A DNA stretch of 32,155 nucleotides. Origin: an uncultured bacterium (lineage in GTDB: Bacteria; Verrucomicrobiota; Kiritimatiellia; RFP12; UBA1067). How positions within the stretch are numbered: the first letter of the stretch is position 1; every line of letters begins with the position of its first letter. Under the pieces are notes generated by a model, which was not told the origin of the DNA, did not search any database, and saw only the letters and a program-made list of their open reading frames with translations. Both the position numbers and the translations under genes were made by a program. Positions 6,594-14,758 of this stretch are shown here, piece by piece. The stretch covers positions 1 through 32,155 of the forward strand of contig CACWSW010000012.1 in NCBI GenBank assembly GCA_902763655.1, in the 5' to 3' direction.

Positions 6594-8306
6594 TTACCTG
6601 GTGCCGCACCAGACGGGGCGGATCACCTCGATGCGGTCGGAGAGGACGAAGTCGACGCCGAGGGCGAGAAGCTCCTTCGCCTTTTCCGGCTTGTCGCACT
6701 TGAAGTATGAGACCTTCACCCCGGCGGCGTGCATCATCTCCACGTCCGCGCGCGAGCAGGGGTAGAGCAGCTGGAGGAACTGGCACTTGTTCTCGACCGT
6801 CTGCTTCGCGTAGAGCGTGCTCTTCTCCGGCGGCCAGGGCTTGTGGTAGGCGTCGAGGCCCTTGACGGTCCGGCTCATGTTGCAGGTGAGGATGTCGGGG
6901 ACCGCCTTGCGGGCCTCGGCGATGGCGGGAAGCGACGAAGCCACGAACGCCTGGTGCAGGCGCCCTTTCGCCTTGATCTTCTGCGCCACCTCCACGGCCA
7001 CGTTCCCCGCGCTGTGGCAGTTGATCCACACGCCCTCGGTGGGCAGGCAGTCGATCGCCTCGTCGAAGGTGGGCACCTTCACGTTCGCGTCGGGATGTCC
7101 GGGCCACTTGATGGTGAGCTTGCGGATCTCGTCGAAGGTGAGGGCCGACACGGCGCCCTTTCCGTTCGTCGTGCGGTCGACCGTGCCGTCGTGCATGATC
7201 ACGAGCTCGCCCGTCTTGCAGCGCTTGACGTCGAACTCCACCATCGCGGCGCCGAGGGCGACGGCGTTGGTGAACGCCACGACGGTGTTGGCGGGCTTGC
7301 CGCCACCGTTGCCCTGGTGGGCGCAGACGCCGCGCGACGGCATGGGCGGCGCGTCGAACGTGCCGCACACGAGGCGCAGGGTGTGGCCGGTGTCCTCGAT
7401 CTCGAAGAGCTTCATGCGCTCGGCCTCGCCGGAGTTCGGCTGGTGGAGGGTGAGGAGCAGCTTGCCGTCGAACGTGCGGAAGAGCATGCCGTGTCCGCCG
7501 TTCTTCCCGTAGAGGATCTCGTCCTTCGTCCAAGGGCCGGCGATCTTTCCTGTGGTCGACTTGCGCAGCAGCACGCAATACCCGTGCCCCTTGACGAAGT
7601 TCGACCAGATCATGTAGAGGTCGCCGTTCTTTGGCGAGCGGTAGAAGAACGGCCCGTCCGTGACGTGGCTCGCGCCGGGCATCGCGTCGCGCGCGGCGAA
7701 CATCGTCTTCGGCGGCGCGGTGAACGAGGCGAAGTCCTTCGCGAGGGGCGCGTAGCACATCCGGCCGTTGTCGACCTGGCACCACTCGTGGCAGAACACC
7801 ATGTAGGGCTGGCCGTCCTCGACGTAGAGCGTGCCGTCGAGCGTCATCCACTCCTTGGGCGGGATCGGCCCCATCTTCACCGGCTTGAACGGCCCGAGCG
7901 GACTCTCCGACTTGAACACCCACGTGCCGCGCGGCGTGAGGTGCCCCTCCTTTGCCTTCGGGTCCATCGCCTTGATCGGCGCGGATCCCTTCTTCTCCGT
8001 GAGGGTGGTGAAGAGGTAGTAGGCGCCCTCGTGCTTGTGGACCTCAGGCGCCCACACGGCCGTGACGGGCACGCCTTCGGGCACGATCATCGCGGGCATC
8101 TTCTCGCTCCAGTGCTCAAGGTCTTTGCTCGTACGGACGGATACGCCCTTGCCGCCGAACCACGGCTTGGACTCGTAGAGATAGTAGGTGCCGTTGTCCG
8201 CGAGGACGAACGGATCGCGGATGCGGAAGTCTTTCCGAAGCTCCGCGTATGCCGAAAAGGCGCATGCGCCGGCCAGGACGGCGGCAAGGGCTATCTGTGC
8301 TTTCAT
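6594..8306 (-). CDS. Secreted GH43-type glycosidase fused to a glycerophosphodiester phosphodiesterase (GDPD) domain
   Basis: This 570-residue protein has a signal peptide (1-21, ending AYA) and two catalytic-type domains. Residues 25-320 match a GH43 five-blade propeller: RDPFVL with Asp31 as likely base, WAPEVH (85-90), TLDGT with Asp157, VTDGPFFYR (215-223) and GGHGMLFRTFDG (270-281). Residues 326-566 match GDPD: HQG (330-332), PANTVVAF (338-345), the metal-binding MVEFDV with Glu357/Asp359, MHDGTVDRTTNGKG (371-384), and a late FVLSDR segment. The usual GDPD HRG and PENT are HQG and PANT here, so activity may be altered. It is the first gene of the glycan operon, with an extended -10 box 7 nt before its ATG. 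Known GH43 enzymes release arabinose, xylose or galactose; the substrate here is unknown. Confidence 0.82.
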   Translation of the reverse strand: MKAQIALAAVLAGACAFSAYAELRKDFRIRDPFVLADNGTYYLYESKPWFGGKGVSVRTSKDLEHWSEKMPAMIVPEGVPVTAVWAPEVHKHEGAYYLFTTLTEKKGSAPIKAMDPKAKEGHLTPRGTWVFKSESPLGPFKPVKMGPIPPKEWMTLDGTLYVEDGQPYMVFCHEWCQVDNGRMCYAPLAKDFASFTAPPKTMFAARDAMPGASHVTDGPFFYRSPKNGDLYMIWSNFVKGHGYCVLLRKSTTGKIAGPWTKDEILYGKNGGHGMLFRTFDGKLLLTLHQPNSGEAERMKLFEIEDTGHTLRLVCGTFDAPPMPSRGVCAHQGNGGGKPANTVVAFTNAVALGAAMVEFDVKRCKTGELVIMHDGTVDRTTNGKGAVSALTFDEIRKLTIKWPGHPDANVKVPTFDEAIDCLPTEGVWINCHSAGNVAVEVAQKIKAKGRLHQAFVASSLPAIAEARKAVPDILTCNMSRTVKGLDAYHKPWPPEKSTLYAKQTVENKCQFLQLLYPCSRADVEMMHAAGVKVSYFKCDKPEKAKELLALGVDFVLSDRIEVIRPVWCGTR

Positions 8307-8313
8307 GGGAGCT

Positions 8314-8322
8314 AGTATATCA
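8314..8322 (-). promoter_or_regulatory. Extended -10 promoter of the glycan operon
   Basis: On the minus strand the sequence is TGA-TATACT, a TGn extended -10 box, followed by 7 nt and the ATG at 8306. No convincing -35 is seen. The implied transcription start lies at or next to the start codon, so the mRNA would have almost no leader. It sits in the 27-nt gap after the transglutaminase-like gene. Confidence 0.55.
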
Positions 8323-8333
8323 AATTCCGCGTG

Positions 8334-11300
8334 CTAGCGCTTGCGGACGGTTAGCGTGCGGCAGGCGCGCGAGGAGGCGCGGCGGTTCCAGTCGCGCAGG
8401 AACTGGAAATAGTCCGCCGTGAGCTGCGTGGCCCGAGCGCGATGCGCGCGCCGGCGCACCGTCACGTGGAGCCGTCCGTCCACCACCTTGTGCGAAACGT
8501 CGTGCGTCATCCAGACGTTCGATCCGTCCGCAGGGTTCACGAGGCGCAGGTTTTCCGGCAGGTGCTCGATCTCCGTGTAGCCTTTCGGCAGCACGATCTC
8601 GTACGTGTCGATCGCCTCCGCCTTGCCCATCACGGCCAGAGGCGACTTCCGCAGGGGGCCGCCAACGGAGAACAGGTTGCCGGAGAAGTCGGGGATGGTC
8701 AGCGTCAGCATCCCGTCCTGCAGGACGGCAAAGTCGGCCACGTATGCCGAGAACGCGACGTACGCGGGATATCCCTTCGTCTCGGTGACGAGGTCGGACG
8801 TGGCGGTGGCGTTTTCGGAGAGCTTGCCGACGAGCTGCTGGAAGAAGCGGCTGCGCATCTCCGGACGCATCTCCTCGAACCTCTTGCGGATGCCGCCCAC
8901 GCCCGCGCCGTACGTGAAGTTGGTGATGTCGAAGTCCGCCGACCCGTTATCGCGCACCGTTATCCTGCACCACGAGTCGTCGCGGCTGCGCCATGGGGAG
9001 TCCAGCGGTACGTCGACGATGCCGAACGTGTCGGTGGCCGGATCGTAGAAGTCGTCGCCCTCGCGCGACGTCGTCTCGGGCGGCGTGTACTCGTTCTCGC
9101 CCGCCACCCAGAAAAGGCGTCCGCTCGCGTCGCGCGCGCGAATCACCAACGCGTCGAACGACGACGGGCGCGGCACGCGGCGGCGTTCCTCCTCGGTGAG
9201 CGTGAAGCCGTGCACCGTGTCGGCGGCGAAGACGAACGAGCAGTCGAAGCCCGCTCCCTCCAGCATCGCGAAGAGCAGGTTCATCCTGTCAGCGCCGGAG
9301 GCGTAGCCGTCCGCCAGCGCGCGGTCGGGCGTGGAGAAGGCCCGATCGAACGGCAGCTCGAAGAGGCCGGGACCCGTCACGCGCAGGTTGTGCGCGAGGT
9401 ATTGGCGGATGGCCGTGATTCTCGCCGCCGAGACGGCGGCTCTCCATGCGGGAGGGACGCGCTCCTGCGCGTCCGCCAGCTCGCGGCCCTTGCGGCGGGC
9501 GGCATCCGAGCCTCTCTCCCGCGCGTGCGCGAGCGAATTGAGGAAAGAGGAGCCTTGCCCCTTCCAGTCGGCGGCAGACACGGTGAAGGCTGGCCGCCAG
9601 TGGGAGAGCGGCGGGCGCGAGGGCTCGTCGGGCACGCGCGGCGGGCGCGTCGCCGTCCAGCGGTAGACGCCGGCCTTAGGGTCCTTGACGACTTTAAGGC
9701 CTTTAAGGTCATTAGGGTCAATGGAGGCGTTGGAGCTTTCAAGGTCGTCAAAGTTCTCGAACACCTTGAAGACATTCCGCATGGTGGGCGGCACGTGGTA
9801 CTCGTAGCTCTCCAGGCCGTAAGGCTCCTCGCCGCCAAAGGTGACGACGCCGTTGAACGCGGTCGGCGCGTTCGTGACGACCCGTGCGATCGTCGTGCGG
9901 ATCACGCTGCCCACCTCAACGCCCGGCAGGTTCACCACGAGGATCTTCGACGCGGGATAGCGTGGCGCGTTTGCCGCCCAGCCGCAGTCCATCGTGTTGA
10001 TCTCCTTCGGCGTCACGGAGAACACCTTGCCGTTCCTGTTCGACACGGTGGCGGAGACAACCTCGACCGACCGCGTGCTTGGCGCGTAGCCGAACTTCAT
10101 CTCGGCGTTCGACTTCTTGCCGCGGTACGTGAGTATCTCCTTCTCGACCGTGTTCGTCGAGACCCAGCACGTCGGCGAGGTGAAGTGCACGACCGTGCGC
10201 GAGGACACGATCTTCACGTGCGCATTGTCGTCGGCGCGGGCGGCGAATACAGGTTGCGCCCGCTCGGCGGTCTCCACCTCCTTGCGCGCGTTCCGCAACG
10301 CGTCGTAGTCCTTCACTTCGAAGTTGATGTCCGTGACCTTCATCGTGCGCGAGGCGGCAAGGACTCCGTTCGTCACCGCCACCATGCGCGCGAACATGTA
10401 GCCGGCGGCGTTGGTGACGCAGCACGAGGGCGGCAGCGACCGCACGCCGCCAAGCGCCTCCTCGCCGAGCGCTAGCGAGATCGTCTCAGCGGTGCCGGCC
10501 GTCGAGGCCAGCACGAGCGGGAAGCGGCGCGTCTCGAGCGCGGTATTCTCGTCAAGTAGCGCGTTAGCCACGCTAAGCCCCTCCGTGACAAACGGCAGCG
10601 AGAGCGTATCGCGCGTCTCGCCGCGCAGGACTGCCTCCGGGAGTCGCGCAACGGTCGTTGCGGTCAGGCGCGAGTCCGTGTCGCGAAGGTCGACGGGGAG
10701 AAGCTCGAGCGACAGCAGCTCCGCGCCCGGCGCGACGTTGCGCACGAACGACTCGAACGCGCGGCGTCTCTCGTCCGGCGTACGCTTCAGGAGCGTATGG
10801 CGGACAGCGGTGTCGTTGATGCCGTCGAAGGCGAAGCGGCTTGTCAGCAGGATGCCGCCGTCCGCCGAGAGCGTGCCGGTGGAGTCGATGCGGAGCATGT
10901 TCTCGTCCACGGGCTTAACTGGCGACGTGCGAAGCATCTCCCCCTCCGGCGTCGCAACGAGATACGACATGTCGGAAAGGTACGACGGGAGCAGATCCCG
11001 GCTTGACTCGTCCGTAGGATCCATGAGGGTGAAAGGTGAAGCTTCCACCGCCACGACGGCGTGGTTGAAGTATGGGATCGGGACGTCGGGATCCATCTTC
11101 GCGCCGGCGTGGATGAGGACGGGGTAGGCCGTGATGCCGGCGATGCGGAAGAGCGCGACCAGAAGCACGGCCTTGTCGCGGCAGACGCCGTAGCGGTTGT
11201 CGAAGGTGACGTTCACGTCGTGCGGCTCGTAGCCTGGCGCATCGTCCTCCAGCGTGAGGCCCATGTAGCGGATCTCCTGCGAGACGAACTTGAAGAGCGC

Positions 11301-12212
11301 GCGGATCTTCGCGTCGCGCGTCGCGCAGTCCTTCACGACGTCGCGCACCAGGTTCGTCATGGCGGGCGTGGTGGCGGAGAGGTGCGGCTCGCACAGCTTC
11401 CAGTACCATCGCGAGACGGATGGCCAGTCCTTCGCGGTGGACAGCCACAGCGCCTGCACGCAGCGAGAGAGCGGCGGCATGTTGGGCTCGGCGAACGCCT
11501 GCGGCACGTCGCGAGCCGTCCAGCGCAGCAGCGTGCGTCCGCTACCGAGCGGCACGTCCGCAGCGCGCGCGACGGTGTTGCTGAAGGCGTGGCGGAGGAG
11601 GGCGTGGCGGACCGGGTTCTCGGAGGGCTGGTCGACGGTGACGACGGTCGAAAGGATGGGCGCGGTGTACTCGAGGATGTTGCAGTCGGCCCACGTGCCC
11701 TTCATGCGCGGCTTGCGGGTGCGGCGCGCATAGCGCACGTGGCGGATCTCGCCCGCGGCTAGGCCAGGGATGGCGCAACTCATGCGGCGCTGGAGGGGAT
11801 CGACGATGTTCGAGCCCATGCTGGAGTTGTCCGTCGCCGTCTTGAGCGTCCGCGCGAAGTCGACCGTGCGCACCTGCCCGTTCGTCCCCACGATCTCCAC
11901 GCAGAAGATGGCGGCGTCGCCGTAGCGCGCGTTGAAGGTGACGGAGAGCGACGCGTGGGAGCGGCGCCCCTTCTCGGTGAGCACCTTGACCCACTCGTCG
12001 TCCCAGGTGCAGTCAGAGCCGTCGGGCTCGTAGGCCGTGTGGAGACGGTCGTCCAGCATCACGGAGTCGGCGTCGGGAAACCGCTCCGGTGTGGCCGCTC
12101 GGGCGGCGGCGATGACGTCTGACGGGACGGCGCGATAGGCCGAAGGCATGTCGGGGATTCCATCGGCCTGCGCAACCAGCGCGGCCAGCCAGATCAGGTG
12201 CCAGAATTTCAT
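8334..12212 (-). CDS. Large secreted protein with two DUF3857/transglutaminase-like modules, the second degenerate
   Basis: This 1292-residue protein starts with a signal peptide (about 1-18). The first module has a DUF3857-like region (about 65-250), then a transglutaminase-like domain with a complete papain-type triad: YGVCRDKA (Cys344), FNHAVVAV (His384) and LMDPTD (Asp398). A second DUF3857-like region (about 660-860) precedes a second transglutaminase-like domain (about 930-1045). Here the Cys position reads ASGADR, the His position SSFDAL and the Asp position FWVAGEN, so no triad remains. Proteins of this architecture in other phyla are periplasmic or surface-bound and of uncertain role. 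Two foreign-looking inserts sit in the second half: a KDL-type 9-nt repeat (residues about 831-847) and a hairpin repeat (about 912-932). It is transcribed from its own promoter, divergent from the acyl-CoA synthetase gene. Confidence 0.8.
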   Translation of the reverse strand: MKFWHLIWLAALVAQADGIPDMPSAYRAVPSDVIAAARAATPERFPDADSVMLDDRLHTAYEPDGSDCTWDDEWVKVLTEKGRRSHASLSVTFNARYGDAAIFCVEIVGTNGQVRTVDFARTLKTATDNSSMGSNIVDPLQRRMSCAIPGLAAGEIRHVRYARRTRKPRMKGTWADCNILEYTAPILSTVVTVDQPSENPVRHALLRHAFSNTVARAADVPLGSGRTLLRWTARDVPQAFAEPNMPPLSRCVQALWLSTAKDWPSVSRWYWKLCEPHLSATTPAMTNLVRDVVKDCATRDAKIRALFKFVSQEIRYMGLTLEDDAPGYEPHDVNVTFDNRYGVCRDKAVLLVALFRIAGITAYPVLIHAGAKMDPDVPIPYFNHAVVAVEASPFTLMDPTDESSRDLLPSYLSDMSYLVATPEGEMLRTSPVKPVDENMLRIDSTGTLSADGGILLTSRFAFDGINDTAVRHTLLKRTPDERRRAFESFVRNVAPGAELLSLELLPVDLRDTDSRLTATTVARLPEAVLRGETRDTLSLPFVTEGLSVANALLDENTALETRRFPLVLASTAGTAETISLALGEEALGGVRSLPPSCCVTNAAGYMFARMVAVTNGVLAASRTMKVTDINFEVKDYDALRNARKEVETAERAQPVFAARADDNAHVKIVSSRTVVHFTSPTCWVSTNTVEKEILTYRGKKSNAEMKFGYAPSTRSVEVVSATVSNRNGKVFSVTPKEINTMDCGWAANAPRYPASKILVVNLPGVEVGSVIRTTIARVVTNAPTAFNGVVTFGGEEPYGLESYEYHVPPTMRNVFKVFENFDDLESSNASIDPNDLKGLKVVKDPKAGVYRWTATRPPRVPDEPSRPPLSHWRPAFTVSAADWKGQGSSFLNSLAHARERGSDAARRKGRELADAQERVPPAWRAAVSAARITAIRQYLAHNLRVTGPGLFELPFDRAFSTPDRALADGYASGADRMNLLFAMLEGAGFDCSFVFAADTVHGFTLTEEERRRVPRPSSFDALVIRARDASGRLFWVAGENEYTPPETTSREGDDFYDPATDTFGIVDVPLDSPWRSRDDSWCRITVRDNGSADFDITNFTYGAGVGGIRKRFEEMRPEMRSRFFQQLVGKLSENATATSDLVTETKGYPAYVAFSAYVADFAVLQDGMLTLTIPDFSGNLFSVGGPLRKSPLAVMGKAEAIDTYEIVLPKGYTEIEHLPENLRLVNPADGSNVWMTHDVSHKVVDGRLHVTVRRRAHRARATQLTADYFQFLRDWNRRASSRACRTLTVRKR
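9424..9476 (+). repeat. Composite hairpin repeat (family A plus a GCCGCC hairpin) in the transglutaminase-like gene
   Basis: Two hairpins are adjacent. GCCGCC - GAGAC - GGCGGC spans 9424-9440. The family A core GGACGCGC - TCCT - GCGCGTCC spans 9455-9474; its 24-base unit 9453-9476 equals 1544-1567 in the GH20 gene. The coding strand reads through both as DAQERVPPAWRAAVSAAR. Confidence 0.85.
9673..9720 (-). repeat. Degenerate 9-nt tandem repeat (AAGGACCTT type) in the transglutaminase-like gene
   Basis: On the coding strand the units read AATGACCTT, AAAGGCCTT, AAAGTCGTC, AAGGACCCT, encoding NDL-KGL-KVV-KDP. The same unit type makes an eight-copy array in uvrA at 16145-16216. The two genes are unrelated, so the shared unit points to a dispersed repeat and not to a shared protein domain. 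Confidence 0.7.
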
Positions 12213-12218
12213 GGCGCT

Positions 12219-12227
12219 ATTTTACCA
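12219..12227 (-). promoter_or_regulatory. Extended -10 promoter of the transglutaminase-like gene
   Basis: On the minus strand the sequence is TGG-TAAAAT followed by 6 nt and the ATG at 12212. No clear -35 hexamer is present. The expected transcription start coincides with the start codon, implying a leaderless transcript. No Shine-Dalgarno is visible before this ATG, which agrees. Confidence 0.55.
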
Positions 12228-12261
12228 TAATCTTATTTTTCCCGGCACCGGCATGGCGCAC

Positions 12262-12290
12262 TTGATATGACGGAACGGATTTGGTAAAAT
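12262..12290 (+). promoter_or_regulatory. Sigma70-type promoter of the acyl-CoA synthetase run
   Basis: TTGATA (12262-12267) and TAAAAT (12285-12290) are separated by exactly 17 nt, with TGG directly before the -10. The transcription start would be near 12297, giving a leader of about 20 nt that contains GAAGAGAG ahead of ATG 12317. It is the only promoter seen for the plus-strand run of four genes. Confidence 0.7.
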
Positions 12291-12316
12291 GTGCGGCGAA
12301 GAGAGATGCTTGCGCG

Positions 12317-13978
12317 ATGACAATTCGTTCATATCTTCAAATTTTTGCCGAAAAGACGCCGCAAAACGTGGCGTTGAAGTATTTTCAAGGCAAAAACTGG
12401 TACGCGTGCACGTACGCGGATTTCCTTTCGGACGTCCGACGGACGGCCGAAGCCTACGGAACGACCTTTTCGCTGAAGCCGCGCGAGGAGAACGTGGCGC
12501 TGATTCTTCCGAACTCGCCGACGTGGATGGAAGTCTACCTCGCGTGCAGCGGGGCGGGCGTTTCGGTGGTGCCGATCGACCCGAAGCTCCACAACGACGA
12601 AGTGGCGTACATCCTCGGGGATTCCGGCGCGGCCGTGGTGACGACGGATCGGTCGCATCTCGACATGATGCGAGCGATCGTGCCGAGCCTGCCGTCCGTT
12701 CGCGCCGTGGTCCTCGTCGACGGCGAAGGCACGTACGAGGCGATCGGAACCGTGCGCGTGCACGCCCTCGCGGCATTGCGCGCGGACGTGCGCGACACGT
12801 CGTGGTACGACGCGCACGTGGCGGCGACGGAAGACGTCGCTTCAATCATCTACACCTCAGGAACGACCGGCAAGCCGAAGGGCGCGATGCTCACGCACGG
12901 CAACTTCACGGCCGACGCGGAGGGCGCGCTGGAGGCGTTCGGCGAGTCTATCACAGCGGACGACTCCTTCCTCGTGGTGCTGCCGCTCTTTCATGCGTTT
13001 TCGTTCTGCACGAACTTCGTCGTGCCGCTCCTGACGGGATCGGCGATGTTCTTCGTGCGCTCGCTCTACACGATCGGGGAGGACGTGAAGGCGCTGCGCC
13101 CCACGGTGGTGATGGGCGTCCCGCTGCTGGCGGAGAAGATCTACGACAAGATCGACGCGAAACTCAAGGCGTCGAAGAAGGCGCGCCTCCTCATGAAGCT
13201 CGGGCTGCGGAAGCTCGTGTTCGGCGCGGTGAAGAAGGGCCTGGGCGGACGGCTGCGGTTCATGATCGTGGGCGGCGCGCCGTGTCCTCGGCACGTGCTC
13301 GAGGGCTTCAAGAAGCTCGGCATCACGGTGCTCGAAGGGTACGGGCTCACGGAGTGCGCGCCGGTGGTGTCCATCGCCGGCCCGAAGTGCGCGCGCATCG
13401 GCACGATCGGCGCGAAGATCGCGAACATCGAGATCCGGCTTGCGGACCAGAACGCGCAGGGCGTCGGCGAACTGCAGGTGAAGGGTCCGATCACGATGAA
13501 GGGCTACTGGCACAACGACGCCGCCACGGAGGAGGCGTTCGACGGGGAATGGCTCAAGACGGGCGATCTAGCGTCGGTGGCCGAGGACGGCCTCATCACG
13601 ATCTGCGGCCGCAAGAAGGCGCTGATCGTGAACCGCGAGGGCAAGAACATCTACCCGGAGGAGGTCGAGAACCACCTCGCCACCGATCCGCTGATCGCCG
13701 ACTGCGTGGTGATCGGCTACACGACCGGCGGCGTGCCGGGCGAGAAGGTCGGCTGCGTGGTCCACCCGAACATGGACCTGCTCGCCGAGCAGAACGGCGG
13801 ACAGCCCGTCGAGTGGGACAAGGCCGAGAAGCTGGCCAAAGACCACATCCACAAGCGCTGCCAGGAGCTGGCGGACTACAAGCGCATCCGCAAGATCGTC
13901 GTATCCCGCGAGCCGCTCGTCCGCACCTCCATCCAGAAGGTCAAGCGCGTCGCCTACAAGGGAACTCTCGATGAATAG
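12317..13978 (+). CDS. AMP-forming acyl-CoA synthetase (long-chain fatty acid-CoA ligase type)
   Basis: This 553-residue enzyme should activate a carboxylic acid, probably a fatty acid, to an acyl-adenylate and then to acyl-CoA. The signature motifs are all present: YTSGTTGKPKGAMLTH (P-loop, about residues 179-194), YGLTE near 350, TGD near 416, the hinge GRKKALIVNREGKNIYPEEVE and the C-terminal IQKVKR with the catalytic-type Lys. ATG 12317 is preferred over an upstream TTG (12281), because the TTG lies inside the promoter and the ATG start matches the usual beginning of the family. The last 8 nt overlap the next gene, a membrane protein, suggesting coupled translation. The exact acyl substrate cannot be told. 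No inserted repeats are seen in this gene. Confidence 0.9.
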   Translation: MTIRSYLQIFAEKTPQNVALKYFQGKNWYACTYADFLSDVRRTAEAYGTTFSLKPREENVALILPNSPTWMEVYLACSGAGVSVVPIDPKLHNDEVAYILGDSGAAVVTTDRSHLDMMRAIVPSLPSVRAVVLVDGEGTYEAIGTVRVHALAALRADVRDTSWYDAHVAATEDVASIIYTSGTTGKPKGAMLTHGNFTADAEGALEAFGESITADDSFLVVLPLFHAFSFCTNFVVPLLTGSAMFFVRSLYTIGEDVKALRPTVVMGVPLLAEKIYDKIDAKLKASKKARLLMKLGLRKLVFGAVKKGLGGRLRFMIVGGAPCPRHVLEGFKKLGITVLEGYGLTECAPVVSIAGPKCARIGTIGAKIANIEIRLADQNAQGVGELQVKGPITMKGYWHNDAATEEAFDGEWLKTGDLASVAEDGLITICGRKKALIVNREGKNIYPEEVENHLATDPLIADCVVIGYTTGGVPGEKVGCVVHPNMDLLAEQNGGQPVEWDKAEKLAKDHIHKRCQELADYKRIRKIVVSREPLVRTSIQKVKRVAYKGTLDE

Positions 13979-14744
13979 ACATGCATACCTGACTGGGCCG
14001 GTCGTGTTCGTGGCCGGGCTGCTGGCCCTGCTCGCGACGTGGCTCGTCATGGAGCCGGCGGCGCTGCACCATGCATTCGACCAGGACGGCTACTCGCCGT
14101 TCGAGCTAGCCACCATCCCCTTCTACGCCGTCCTCATCCCGCTGGTCTGGTGGAAGTGTCCGTTCACCGGCTCCCGCACGCGCCGGACGATCCTCTGCCT
14201 TGCCGTCTCGTGCGTCGCGTTCATGGCCGTGGTCAAGGAGATGGACCTTCACGTCATGGCGATGCACAACCTGTACCCCGATGTGGTCAAGGCGGACGGC
14301 AGCGTGTACGGCCTGGTGAAGCCCGACGGGCAACCGCTCACCGGCACGCCGTTCAAGATGCGCTTCCTCACGAACGGCGGCGCGCCGCTCGGCGCCAAGG
14401 CGATCGCGATCGCCTACTTCTCGCTCTTCTTCGGAGTGTTCGGCGTCACGCTCGCGTACTTCGCCAAGGACCTGATCGTCGGATTCTTCAGGAAGGTTCC
14501 GCCCGCCTGGTCGATGTGCTGCTTCGGCACCGCCGGCGTGATGGTGCAGCTCTGCGACCGCATGCCCGCCTGGATCCGCCATATCCGCCACCTCCCAAAG
14601 CCCAAGGGCAACGAGATCGACTCCATATCCTCGCTCTTCACGGCGCTAGAGGAAGGCGGCGAGATGCTGATCGCCATCTTCGCGATTCTAGCCATACTCC
14701 AGGCTCACGCCCTCTTCAACCGTCCGTCCGCACAAGCCACCTGA
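13971..14744 (+). CDS. Multipass membrane protein of unknown function
   Basis: This 257-residue protein has about five hydrophobic segments at residues 9-28, 46-61, 73-89, 143-165 and 232-249. Acidic and histidine residues sit near the membrane: VVKEMDLHVMAMH at 87-99, and ALEEGGEM (225-232) just before the last helix, an EE-x-x-E pattern seen in several poorly known integral membrane families. No enzymatic family is recognised. The ATG overlaps the end of the acyl-CoA synthetase gene by 8 nt (ATGAATAG), so the two are probably made together; a link to lipid or membrane metabolism is only inference from that. The stop lies 14 nt before uvrA. Confidence 0.75.
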   Translation: MNRHAYLTGPVVFVAGLLALLATWLVMEPAALHHAFDQDGYSPFELATIPFYAVLIPLVWWKCPFTGSRTRRTILCLAVSCVAFMAVVKEMDLHVMAMHNLYPDVVKADGSVYGLVKPDGQPLTGTPFKMRFLTNGGAPLGAKAIAIAYFSLFFGVFGVTLAYFAKDLIVGFFRKVPPAWSMCCFGTAGVMVQLCDRMPAWIRHIRHLPKPKGNEIDSISSLFTALEEGGEMLIAIFAILAILQAHALFNRPSAQAT

Positions 14745-14758
14745 CCACCCAACCACCT

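Noticed and set aside
8442-10475. Long plus-strand open frame opposite the transglutaminase-like gene
   Set aside because: Its arginine-, histidine- and valine-rich sequence is typical of antisense shadow frames, and the opposite strand has clear domains.
12281-12316. A longer acyl-CoA synthetase start at TTG 12281
   Set aside because: The TTG is part of the spacer just before the -10 hexamer, so it would not be transcribed from the promoter found.
14039-14758. The uvrA frame stays open for 240 codons upstream of ATG 14759, suggesting a longer protein
   Set aside because: The extension lies in another frame of the membrane protein gene, has a composition typical of GC-rich shadow frames, and UvrA homologs begin at the [10 protein letters not shown]-like position.
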